Source: an uncultured Dorea sp. (lineage in GTDB: Bacteria > Bacillota > Clostridia > Lachnospirales > Lachnospiraceae). From it: a stretch of 38,992 nucleotides of DNA. Of this stretch, positions 8,655-16,114 are shown piece after piece (the first letter of the stretch is position 1; each line of letters begins with the position of its first letter). The notes under the pieces are model-generated. The model was not told the DNA's origin. It was given only the letters and a program-made list of their open reading frames with translations, and searched no databases. The stretch spans positions 1-38,992 of the forward strand of contig CAJUFA010000030.1 in NCBI GenBank assembly GCA_910585725.1, in the 5' to 3' direction. The position numbers and the translations under genes are program-made.

Positions 8655-9740
8655 CTAGTTTTCATCCGTTACCTGTCCTTCATGGACATGGAATACTTTG
8701 TTTATAGAGAAACGATGATTTACAAAATCTTCTACCCCTGTGCAGGTAATAAGTGTCTGTATATCATTAATACTGTCTAATAGATAGTTTTGCCTATGTT
8801 TATCAAGTTCAGACAATACATCATCAAGTAATAAAACAGGCGTATCTTTTATTGCCTGTTTTACCAATTCAATTTCAGATAATTTTAAAGAAAGCGCCGC
8901 AGTCCTTTGCTGCCCTTGTGATCCAAAACGCCTGATATCCAGATCTCCCGACATAAAACAGATATCGTCCCTGTGCGGCCCGACCGACGTACTTTTTATA
9001 CGCATATCCCTCTCTCTGTTCTTTACCAGAGTCTGCTCTAATGTAAGATTCCCGTTGCTGGGTTCATAGACTAATTGAATATCTTCCTTCGATCCGGTCA
9101 GTTTTTTGTGTACAGAAGAAATAATTTCATTTACTTGTTTAATAAATTCTTTTCTTCTTTCTATTATTTTATTCCCATATTGAACCAATTGCAAGTCCCA
9201 TATATCCAGCGTATCCATAATATTTCCACTGTCTTTCACTCCTTTGAGCAGATGATTTCTCTGGTTCACAACCCTGTTATAATTATACAGGTCGCTCAGA
9301 TACACCCTGTCCAATTGAGACAACTCCATATCTACGAACCTTCTTCTCTCGGAAGGACCGTTTTTTATGATATTCAGATCCTCCGGAGAAAAAAACACAA
9401 GATTAACGATCCCGAATAATTCGCTTGCTTTTCGTAGGGGAATCTTATTAACCGCGATGCCTTTAGGACTGTTCTTTTTCAGATGCATATCAAGCTGATA
9501 TTCTATCCCCTTCTTTTCCACAACGGTTTCAATATGAGCTTCTTCTTTCCCAAACCGAATCAGATCCCGGTCTTTGGCCCCGCGATGTGACTTGGTAATC
9601 CCTGAAAGATAGACCGCTTCCAGAATATTCGTTTTCCCCTGAGCATTATCCCCATAGAATATATTAGCGGCAGCGTCAAAATCAAGTTTTAAAAGATCAT
9701 AATTCCTGTAATCCTTCAGTCTTAAAGATTTAATCTTCAA
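8655..9740 (-). CDS. recF: DNA replication and repair protein RecF
   Basis: The 361-residue SMC-like ATPase has Walker A GDNAQGKT (30-37), the ABC-type signature in SQGQQRTAALSLKL, and Walker B LLLDDVLSELD near 300. RecF, with RecO and RecR, loads RecA at single-strand gaps. Length is normal. The gene overlaps yaaA by 11 bases and its stop codon lies within the gyrB ribosome site, so the three genes are translationally linked. It is the expected neighbour of dnaN in Firmicutes. Confidence 0.97.
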   Translation of the reverse strand: MKIKSLRLKDYRNYDLLKLDFDAAANIFYGDNAQGKTNILEAVYLSGITKSHRGAKDRDLIRFGKEEAHIETVVEKKGIEYQLDMHLKKNSPKGIAVNKIPLRKASELFGIVNLVFFSPEDLNIIKNGPSERRRFVDMELSQLDRVYLSDLYNYNRVVNQRNHLLKGVKDSGNIMDTLDIWDLQLVQYGNKIIERRKEFIKQVNEIISSVHKKLTGSKEDIQLVYEPSNGNLTLEQTLVKNRERDMRIKSTSVGPHRDDICFMSGDLDIRRFGSQGQQRTAALSLKLSEIELVKQAIKDTPVLLLDDVLSELDKHRQNYLLDSINDIQTLITCTGVEDFVNHRFSINKVFHVHEGQVTDEN

Positions 9741-9939
9741 TTTTCACTTCTTCTCCATCAAAAGTGATGATATCTCCTGCATATAATTTCCGTCCTCGTC
9801 TGATCTCAGTTTCCCCATTCACCTGAACCAATCCGTCTACAATGACTTCTTTAGCCTCCGCTCCGGACTCGACAAGACCGGCGGCTTTTAACGCCTGCCC
9901 CAATTTAATAAATTCATCTCTTAATTTTATGCCGCCCAC
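9730..9939 (-). CDS. yaaA: S4-domain RNA-binding protein YaaA (RlbA-like)
   Basis: A 69-residue protein consisting of one S4 RNA-binding fold: LGQALKAAGLVESGAEAK followed by VDGLVQVNG and a lysine/arginine patch RRGRK. In Bacillus the homologue is linked to 50S ribosomal subunit assembly. The start is GTG at 9939; the only nearby ATG is out of frame. The gene lies between dnaN (21-base gap) and recF (11-base overlap), its conserved Firmicute place. Confidence 0.92.
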   Translation of the reverse strand: MGGIKLRDEFIKLGQALKAAGLVESGAEAKEVIVDGLVQVNGETEIRRGRKLYAGDIITFDGEEVKIED

Positions 9940-9960
9940 TTCTCATACCTCTCTCAATGT

Positions 9961-11070
9961 TTATAAAGCCGAGTTAAAATTAACCGGGAGGATCAGATAG
10001 ATATAACTTTCTTCATCGTCCTTGATAAAGCATGGAGCTTTTGCATTCATCAAATATAAAGTCACTTCATCCTGATCGATTACCCGAAGCGCGTCAATCA
10101 AAAACTTCGGATTAAAACCTATTAGTAGATCCTTCCCTTCTTTGTTGATAAATATCTCTTCATTCATAGAACCAATCTGGGACTTGATTCTTAATTCCAT
10201 CACTTCATCACCGATATTGATAATAATCGGTTTCTTATCCCCTTCTTTTACGAAAAGTGTCGCTCTGTCTATACAATCCAGAAACTCCCTCTTATTAATT
10301 CTCAGCTTCGTCTCATAATCGTTAGACAACATCTGATCGACTTTGAAATATTCTCCCTCAATCAGACGCGACACCACGACTGTATTTCCGAATTCGAAGA
10401 CTATATGATTATTTGTATAAGAAATATGAACCATACTCTCTACTTCTCCTGATAGAATCCTACTGATTTCTACCAATGTCTTCCCGGGAACAATCAGCTT
10501 CTTATCGCTGACATCATCTTTTAAAGTAATCTTTCTAATCGAGATACGATGTCCGTCAAGTGAAATAACTCTTAATACATTATTCTTAATTTCAAATAAT
10601 TCCCCGGTCATTAATTTATTCATCTCTGTGTCTGAAATAGAAAATATGGTCTGCCTGATAATCTCTTTCAAAGTAAACTGAGATATTTCGATAGAATCTT
10701 CTTCTTCTATGACCGGAAGGTAAGAAAACTCTTCTCCAGGCTTTCCTGACAGATCAAATTTCGCTTTTTCACAAGTAATTGTTACCTGAAGATTCTCGTT
10801 TGTCTCGACCGTCACTTCGTTGTCAGGCAGCTTACGAACAATTTCTGAAAATATCTTAGCGTCAATCGCAATCATTCCTCTATTGATAATTTCTCCCTGC
10901 ACGTCCGTCCTGATACCTAATTCCATATCGTTTGCCGTCAACTGTATAATATCGTTTGTAGCGTCTATCAGAATACATTCTAAAATTGGCATCGTTGTCT
11001 TTGACGGAACGGCTTTTGCCACCATACTGACTCCTTTGGCAAGATTATTCTTATTACAGATGATTTTCAT
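9961..11070 (-). CDS. dnaN: DNA polymerase III beta subunit (sliding clamp)
   Basis: The 369-residue protein has the three repeated clamp domains. Recognisable parts are MVAKAVPSKTTMPILECIL at 17-35, the DGHRISI loop in the middle domain, and the C-terminal strand ending YLILPVNFNSAL, near the hydrophobic pocket that binds polymerase and other clamp partners. The ring dimer tethers DNA polymerase III to DNA. AAGGAG lies 10 bases before the ATG. It follows dnaA across a 271-base origin-type spacer. Confidence 0.97.
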   Translation of the reverse strand: MKIICNKNNLAKGVSMVAKAVPSKTTMPILECILIDATNDIIQLTANDMELGIRTDVQGEIINRGMIAIDAKIFSEIVRKLPDNEVTVETNENLQVTITCEKAKFDLSGKPGEEFSYLPVIEEEDSIEISQFTLKEIIRQTIFSISDTEMNKLMTGELFEIKNNVLRVISLDGHRISIRKITLKDDVSDKKLIVPGKTLVEISRILSGEVESMVHISYTNNHIVFEFGNTVVVSRLIEGEYFKVDQMLSNDYETKLRINKREFLDCIDRATLFVKEGDKKPIIINIGDEVMELRIKSQIGSMNEEIFINKEGKDLLIGFNPKFLIDALRVIDQDEVTLYLMNAKAPCFIKDDEESYIYLILPVNFNSAL

Positions 11071-11145
11071 ATGTGTAAAACTCCTTTCTGCCGGGGTTGG
11101 ATATATTAATATATAAAATACTTTCTCCTTATTCTTATTAGGGGA

Positions 11146-11329
11146 TGTGGAAAAGGGGAAAACCCCTTCTACGCTAGGATTTATCAGTGGTTTCGTGATT
11201 AAAAACTATGTGAATTAAATCATAAAACAATGTGGATGTATTGGTGAAAATTTTTCTAAGAAAACTTTTTTGTGACCTTAAAAATCATTTTCCACATCTT
11301 GTCCACTGGTTTTCCATAAGTTGTCCACA
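11146..11329. promoter_or_regulatory. dnaA-dnaN part of the replication origin: DnaA-box cluster
   Basis: Between dnaN and dnaA are 9-mers close to the DnaA box TTATCCACA. They are TTTTCCACA (11288-11296), TTGTCCACT (11299-11307) and TTGTCCACA (11321-11329) on the plus strand, and TTTTCCACA on the minus strand (11154-11146). An AT-only stretch at about 11100-11121, on the dnaN side, could serve as the unwinding element. The layout matches the main origin region of Bacillus-type chromosomes. Boxes were called by eye with one or two mismatches allowed. Confidence 0.75.
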
Positions 11330-11341
11330 ATTTTTTCCCTA

Positions 11342-12739
11342 TTATGCTGGATTAATCTTTTTCTTTATAATATTAATCGTATTATTCAGCGTCTCATCTT
11401 TAACGATTGATTTTTCGATCTTTTCCACGCCATATTTGACTGTGGAGTGGTCTTTTCCACCAAGAATAAGACCGATTGCCTGTAACGGCGTCTCTGTCAG
11501 ATAACGGATCAGGTACATTGCGATCTGTCTGGGGACAGAAATATTTGCGCTTCTTTTATTACTCTTCAAATCGGCAATCGTAATATTGAAGTGGTCGGAC
11601 ACAATATCAAGGATTAGTTCCGGCGTTACTTCTCTATTATTATAAGAAGAGATAATATCTTTTAGCGCTTCTGCAGCAAGACCTATGTCGATTGTAAGGT
11701 CAATGGAATTTGTCTTGTTTAGTTTATAAAGAGCAATTAGTTTGTTGAGAGAACCTTCTAATTCTCTGATATTGGATTTAATATTATCGGCAATATATTT
11801 TAAAACATCTTCCGGTATATTGTATTTGTCAAGATGGTCAAGTTCGATCTTCTTTCTAAGAATCGCCATACGCGTCTCATAATCCGGTGCAGAGATGTCC
11901 GCGATCAGTCCCCATTCGAAGCGGGTACGAAGTCTTGCCTCCAGTGTTTCAATATCCTTAGGAGGTTTATCACTGGAGATGATAATCTGTTTTCCGGATG
12001 TGTGCAGGTGATTAAACGTATGAAAGAATTCTTCCTGAGTACTCTCTTTGCCGATGATAAATTGAATATCGTCGATCAAGAGCACGTCGTTATTGCGGTA
12101 TTTATCGCGGAAATGTGCCATAGCGGATTCGTTATCCGCGGTTTTACCCTTTTTCAGAGCCTCGATCAGCTCATTGGTGAAAGTCTCGCTTGTTACATAT
12201 AATACTTTTTTCTTGCTGTTCTTATTGAGCGTAAAATGTGCGATCGAATGCATCAAATGAGTCTTCCCCAGTCCTACGTCGCCGTATAAAAAGAGCGGGT
12301 TATAAACTTCTCCGGGCGATTCCGCCACGGCAAGGGATGCCGCATGGGCAAAGTTGTTATTGCTTCCTACGACGAAAGTATCAAATGTATACTTGGGATT
12401 CAGTCCTGCTTTCTCACTTGCGGTCTTCGTCCTTTTTTTAGTATTAGAGTCTGTCGAAGCGCTTTTAATTTCATAGATTCTGGAGTCGTCCTCGGAAAGA
12501 AAAACTACTTCATAGTCGTTTCCCGTTACTTCAGAGATGCATACCTTCAAAGGAAGAAGGTACTTTTTCTCTATATATTCGACGCTTGCATTGATATTCA
12601 CCAGAATAAATACAGTATTGTCGATTACATTGTATACTTTTAATGGCTGGATCCAGGTATTAAAAGATACGTTGGATAATTCATGTTCTACTCTGAGCTG
12701 TTCAATAATTTCCGGCCATTTTTCTATCACAGTATTCAT
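11342..12739 (-). CDS. dnaA: Chromosomal replication initiator protein DnaA
   Basis: The 465-residue AAA+ initiator. Domain I (about 1-80) mediates oligomerisation and begins with the usual TWIQPL motif at 29-33. A short variable linker (90-115) follows, then the ATPase domain with Walker A GDVGLGKT (153-160) and Walker B LLIDDIQFI. The C-terminal helix-turn-helix has DHSTVKYGVEKI, which reads DnaA boxes. It binds the box clusters on both sides of its gene and melts the origin. AGGAG lies 8 bases before the ATG. A promoter at 12799-12827 sits next to a box-like site, which suggests autoregulation. Confidence 0.98.
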   Translation of the reverse strand: MNTVIEKWPEIIEQLRVEHELSNVSFNTWIQPLKVYNVIDNTVFILVNINASVEYIEKKYLLPLKVCISEVTGNDYEVVFLSEDDSRIYEIKSASTDSNTKKRTKTASEKAGLNPKYTFDTFVVGSNNNFAHAASLAVAESPGEVYNPLFLYGDVGLGKTHLMHSIAHFTLNKNSKKKVLYVTSETFTNELIEALKKGKTADNESAMAHFRDKYRNNDVLLIDDIQFIIGKESTQEEFFHTFNHLHTSGKQIIISSDKPPKDIETLEARLRTRFEWGLIADISAPDYETRMAILRKKIELDHLDKYNIPEDVLKYIADNIKSNIRELEGSLNKLIALYKLNKTNSIDLTIDIGLAAEALKDIISSYNNREVTPELILDIVSDHFNITIADLKSNKRSANISVPRQIAMYLIRYLTETPLQAIGLILGGKDHSTVKYGVEKIEKSIVKDETLNNTINIIKKKINPA

Positions 12740-12798
12740 CGTTATAAACTCCTAATCTACCAAAAGTATGTAATGACTCTAATCTTGCTATCTTAACT

Positions 12799-12827
12799 AT
12801 TTTACATCAAAATTGCAAATTAAGCAA
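12799..12827 (-). promoter_or_regulatory. Probable dnaA promoter
   Basis: On the minus strand TTGCTT (12827-12822) and TAAAAT (12804-12799) are 17 bases apart, about 60 bases before the dnaA start. A box-like TTTTCCACA (12848-12840) lies just upstream, placed for feedback by DnaA. Confidence 0.6.
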
Positions 12828-12839
12828 TGTTTAAATCAT

Positions 12840-12970
12840 TGTGGAAAATGTAATTCACAGGAAAAAACTGTATAATTAAAGGGTCAGGATAAAAAAATAA
12901 AATTAATTCCACAGTTTTTCCACATAAAATAGAGATATTATCCACAATTTGTGGATAATATCTCTATTTT
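12840..12970. promoter_or_regulatory. rpmH-dnaA part of the replication origin: DnaA boxes in a 21-bp inverted repeat
   Basis: Two perfect DnaA boxes, TTATCCACA at 12938-12946 and its reverse complement at 12950-12958, face each other across 3 bases. They form the core of a perfect 21-base inverted repeat (arms 12926-12946 and 12950-12970). Further near-boxes are TTTTCCACA at 12916-12924 (plus) and 12848-12840 (minus). With the cluster on the other side of dnaA this gives a bipartite origin, the usual Firmicute design. The repeat could also form a cruciform or act as a terminator between the divergent promoters. Confidence 0.8.
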
Positions 12971-13012
12971 TCAATTTGAAACGTATTTATCTAAGAAAAA
13001 TGAAGGAATAGC

Positions 13013-13041
13013 TTGACTCAAGAGTTTTTTTTCTATATAAT
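13013..13041 (+). promoter_or_regulatory. rpmH promoter
   Basis: TTGACT (13013-13018) and TATAAT (13036-13041) are separated by 17 bases, 66 bases before the rpmH start: a strong sigma-A promoter for the ribosomal-protein and RNase P operon. Confidence 0.8.
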
Positions 13042-13107
13042 CAGAAATGATGTCTAAGGTATAAAAGTAGGGAGTATCCCTTATAAAATATAAGGAGGTG
13101 GATATCG

Positions 13108-13242
13108 ATGAAAATGACGTTCCAGCCAAAAAAAAGGCAAAGATCTAAGGTACATGGATTCAGAGCAAGAATGAAGACGGCAGGCGGAAGAAAAGTGCTT
13201 GCGAGAAGAAGAGCAAAAGGAAGAAAAGTGTTATCAGCGTAG
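13108..13242 (+). CDS. rpmH: 50S ribosomal protein L34
   Basis: A 44-codon gene with start ATG behind AAGGAGGTGG. The product begins MKMTFQPKKRQ, contains HGFRARM and AGGRKVLARRRAKGRK, and ends KVLSA: the full, highly basic L34 sequence of normal length. It is a structural protein of the large ribosomal subunit. It is the first gene rightward of the origin, with rnpA 104 bases downstream after a hairpin that probably trims the transcript or reduces read-through. Confidence 0.97.
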   Translation: MKMTFQPKKRQRSKVHGFRARMKTAGGRKVLARRRAKGRKVLSA

Positions 13243-13266
13243 GCCGCATATATGTGGCCTTTTCTT
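13242..13266 (+). terminator. Hairpin/attenuator after rpmH
   Basis: GGCCGCATA/TATGTGGCC (one G-T pair) beginning at the rpmH stop codon, followed by TTTTCTTCT. It probably terminates part of the transcripts, so L34 is made in excess of RNase P protein. Confidence 0.7.
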
Positions 13267-13346
13267 CTATAGTAAAACGTATGCGGCTATTTTAATCGGT
13301 ATACGGTGTGAACGGTGAAAAACAGTGGGTTTAGGAGAGTTAGGGA

Positions 13347-13682
13347 ATGCAGTATTCCGAATCATTGAAGAAGAATAAAGATTTCCGGAATGTATATAGG
13401 AACGGCACATCTTATGCGAATAAGTACCTGGTAATGTATGTATTGGAGAACCAGGCCGGAAAGAATCGATTGGGAATATCTGTGAGTAAGAAAGTAGGTA
13501 ACAGTATAGTCAGGCATAGATTAACAAGATTGATCAGAGAAGGCTATCGATTGCAAGAAGACAGATACCGATGTGGATTAGATATAGTAGTAATAGCAAG
13601 AACAGGCGCGAAAGGTAAGAGTTATTGCGAGATTGAAAGTGCTATGCTCCATTTGGGTAGTCTTCATGAAATTATAGATTAG
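13347..13682 (+). CDS. rnpA: Ribonuclease P protein component
   Basis: A 111-residue basic protein with the family order: YSESLKKNKDFRNVYRNG at the N-terminus, then the RNR-type motif NRLGISVSKKVGNSIVRHRLTR (residues about 39-60), which contacts the P RNA. RNase P removes 5' leaders from precursor tRNAs. GGAGAG lies upstream of the ATG. It belongs to the conserved rpmH-rnpA-yidD-yidC-jag string. Confidence 0.96.
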   Translation: MQYSESLKKNKDFRNVYRNGTSYANKYLVMYVLENQAGKNRLGISVSKKVGNSIVRHRLTRLIREGYRLQEDRYRCGLDIVVIARTGAKGKSYCEIESAMLHLGSLHEIID

Positions 13683-13693
13683 GGGTAATGTGT

Positions 13694-13906
13694 ATGAAAA
13701 GGATACTTTTAGTATCTATCAGATTCTATCAGAAACATTTGTCCGCTCTTAAGGGATTCTCGTCATGTATCTATTATCCGACATGCTCACAGTATGCAGT
13801 GGAAGCAATTGAAAAATATGGCGCTCTGAAGGGTGGAGCTTTGGCGGCGTGGCGGATACTGCGCTGTAATCCATTTGCCAAAGGAGGATACGACCCCGTC
13901 CCGTAG
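13694..13906 (+). CDS. yidD: Membrane protein insertion efficiency factor YidD
   Basis: A 70-residue protein with SIRFYQKHLS, the cysteine-rich CIYYPTCSQYA and RILRCNPF, all diagnostic of YidD (UPF0161). It assists YidC-dependent membrane insertion and sits at the inner face of the membrane through an amphipathic helix. Two in-frame ATGs exist, at 13688 and 13694; the second is preferred because AGGGG is 8 bases before it but only 2 before the first. It starts 11 bases after rnpA. Confidence 0.95.
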   Translation: MKRILLVSIRFYQKHLSALKGFSSCIYYPTCSQYAVEAIEKYGALKGGALAAWRILRCNPFAKGGYDPVP

Positions 13907-13971
13907 AGTGTGTTTGAAGATTTATCAGACGTGCTTTAGAACGATTAAAGAGGATAATGGAGGAGATGAGT

Positions 13972-15042
13972 ATGGCGTTTAGTTTGTTAACAGCAACTGC
14001 TAACTGGCCTATTATAGGTCAGATCAGTTGGTTGTTAGGTAAAGTTATGAACTTTATCTATACGATATTAGACAGTGTATTACCGGGGGATAATGGACTG
14101 GTAGGTTTGTCGATTATTTTTTATACTATTTTTGTATATACGTTGATGCTTCCTATGACGATCAATCAACAAAGATCGACAAAGATGATGTCAGTGATAA
14201 ATCCGGAAGTACAGGCGATTCAGAAAAAGTATCGAAATAAGAAAGATCAGGCTTCTATGATGAAGCAGCAGGAAGAAATTCAGCAGGTCTATGATAAGTA
14301 CGGAACATCTATGATGGGAGGATGTCTCCCTATGTTGATACAAATGCCGCTTCTTCTGGCTTTATATCCTGTCATCTATGATATTCAGAATTATGTTCCG
14401 GCAATTAAAGACGCGCCGGCGAGTGTGAATCGTTTTCTTACGATTCCGGATCTTACCATAGCTCCGATCGCTATGATAAAGAACAGCGGAGATTTTGGGA
14501 TAGCTCCGGTTCTTGTAATTATAACGGCTGTTCTGCTTCCTGTGTTATCAGGACTTACTCAATATCTGAGTATTAAGGTATCGCAGGCTATCTCTGGACA
14601 GCAGATGGATAAAGAAAATCCGATGGCAAGTACGATGAATACGATGAATGTGACGATGCCTCTGTTCTCTGTATTCATGGTATTTTCTCTGTCTGCCGGT
14701 ATCGGCCTTTACTGGGTAATCAGCGCGGTTGTGAGGATTATTCAGCAGGTGATCATTAACAAGAGTTTAAGAGAGATATCTATAGAAGATTTGATAGAGA
14801 GAAATAAGGAGAAGGCTGAGAAGAAGAGACAGAAGCGCGGTGAGAAAGCCGAGAGGATCAACGCGATGGCTCAGGCGAATACGAGAAGTATCAGAGATAC
14901 TGCAAAGAGCAGTACTTCAGGAATGAGTGAGAAAGAAAAGGAAAATAAGATCGAACAGGCAAGAAAAAGTGCTGAGAATGCTAAGCCGGGAAGTCTGGCT
15001 TCAAAAGCAAACATGGTTAAGAAATTCAATGAAAATAATTAG
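13972..15042 (+). CDS. yidC: Membrane protein insertase YidC/OxaI
   Basis: A 356-residue insertase of the Gram-positive type, without the large periplasmic domain of E. coli YidC. Membrane segments lie around residues 12-40, 45-65, 120-140 (after the cytoplasmic coiled-coil hairpin rich in K, Q and M, about 70-115), 175-195 and 230-260. The C-terminal tail is long, about 80 residues, and very basic (KAEKKRQKRGEKAER), which in this family can bind ribosomes. The start at 13972 is chosen because GGAGG is 8 bases before it; 13957 is an upstream alternative. It lies between yidD and jag. Confidence 0.95.
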   Translation: MAFSLLTATANWPIIGQISWLLGKVMNFIYTILDSVLPGDNGLVGLSIIFYTIFVYTLMLPMTINQQRSTKMMSVINPEVQAIQKKYRNKKDQASMMKQQEEIQQVYDKYGTSMMGGCLPMLIQMPLLLALYPVIYDIQNYVPAIKDAPASVNRFLTIPDLTIAPIAMIKNSGDFGIAPVLVIITAVLLPVLSGLTQYLSIKVSQAISGQQMDKENPMASTMNTMNVTMPLFSVFMVFSLSAGIGLYWVISAVVRIIQQVIINKSLREISIEDLIERNKEKAEKKRQKRGEKAERINAMAQANTRSIRDTAKSSTSGMSEKEKENKIEQARKSAENAKPGSLASKANMVKKFNENN

Positions 15043-15054
15043 GGGGCGTTATTC

Positions 15055-15999
15055 ATGGAATATATCACTGTATCAGCAAAGACATTGGACGATGCGATTA
15101 CGGAGGCATTAGTCCAGTTAGGAGTAACAAGCGATCAGTTAGATTATCAGGTGATCGAAAAAGGAAGCGCCGGATTCTTAGGAATCGGAATGAAACAGGC
15201 TGTGATTAAGGCGCGGAAGAAGGAAGAGGTAAAGGAAGAAGAATACGAGATCAATATTCCGAAGGTAGACGTATCAGTGGTAAAGGAACCAATCAAAAGA
15301 GATCTTGCTGCAAAGGAAAAGAAAGAATTTCCTAAGAAAGAGGCGTCAAAAAGAGAGGTTTCCAAAAAGGAATCTTCGAAAAAAGAGATTTCCAAAAAAG
15401 AGTCTCCGAAGAAGGATGTAAAGAAAAAGAATAATACTCCGAAGGAAAAGAAAGATATAGAAAAGGTACAGCCGACATCATCTCCTTCAGAGAAAAATGC
15501 AGCGGAGAAGAAAGAAGTAGAACTTGCCATTGTTGAGGATCAGACAATAAAGGCATGTGAGAAATTTATTGAAGATGTATTGAAGGCCATGGATATGAAA
15601 GATGTGAATATCACATCTATAATAGATGAAGAGGGCGCTCTTTCTATTAGTATGGAAGGAAGCAATATGGGAATTCTGATCGGAAAGCGCGGACAGACAT
15701 TGGATTCGCTCCAGTATCTGACAAACAGAGTCGCCAATAAGATGCAGGACGGCTATGTACGTGTGAAATTAGACACGGAGGATTACAGAAGAAGAAGGAA
15801 AGAAACTCTCGAGAATCTTGCAAAGAACATCGCAAGCAAGGTGAAGAGAAATAGAAGAACCGTGTCGCTGGAGCCGATGAATCCGTATGAAAGAAGGATC
15901 ATCCATTCGGCGCTGCAGGCTGACCCGGCAGTATCGACACATAGTGAAGGTGAAGAGCCTTATAGAAGAGTGGTTGTGACACTTGTACGTAATCGTTAA
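15055..15999 (+). CDS. jag: RNA-binding protein Jag/KhpB (Jag-N, KH and R3H domains)
   Basis: The 314-residue protein begins with a Jag-N domain (ITVSAKTLDDAITEAL, with GSAGFLGIGMKQA at about 40-52). A long lysine/glutamate/serine linker (80-160) is built of repeated SKKE-like units. The KH domain contains GILIGKRGQTLDSLQYL (about 205-221), and the C-terminal R3H domain ends MNPYERRIIHSALQ. In Gram-positives this protein binds RNA and is linked to control of cell division and elongation. It starts 12 bases after yidC and is followed by a strong terminator, so it closes the rpmH operon. Confidence 0.95.
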   Translation: MEYITVSAKTLDDAITEALVQLGVTSDQLDYQVIEKGSAGFLGIGMKQAVIKARKKEEVKEEEYEINIPKVDVSVVKEPIKRDLAAKEKKEFPKKEASKREVSKKESSKKEISKKESPKKDVKKKNNTPKEKKDIEKVQPTSSPSEKNAAEKKEVELAIVEDQTIKACEKFIEDVLKAMDMKDVNITSIIDEEGALSISMEGSNMGILIGKRGQTLDSLQYLTNRVANKMQDGYVRVKLDTEDYRRRRKETLENLAKNIASKVKRNRRTVSLEPMNPYERRIIHSALQADPAVSTHSEGEEPYRRVVVTLVRNR

Positions 16000-16003
16000 T
16001 GAA

Positions 16004-16040
16004 AAGAGGCTGCTGCAAATTAATGCAGCAGCTTCTTTTT
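16004..16040 (+). terminator. Rho-independent terminator after jag
   Basis: A 14-base stem AAGAGGCTGCTGCA (16004-16017) pairs with TGCAGCAGCTTCTT (16024-16037, one G-T pair) around a 6-base loop and runs into a T tract. It ends the rpmH-jag transcription unit. Confidence 0.92.
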
Positions 16041-16114
16041 CAATATTTCGACGGAGATGCGAGTGAGTCAGTATAGGAGACGGAAGTTATAGAGTAAAAG
16101 GAGAGGGGATATCT

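Noticed and set aside
8645..8665. An upstream start for gyrB
   Set aside because: It would overlap recF and has no ribosome site, while AGGAGG fits the ATG at 8644.
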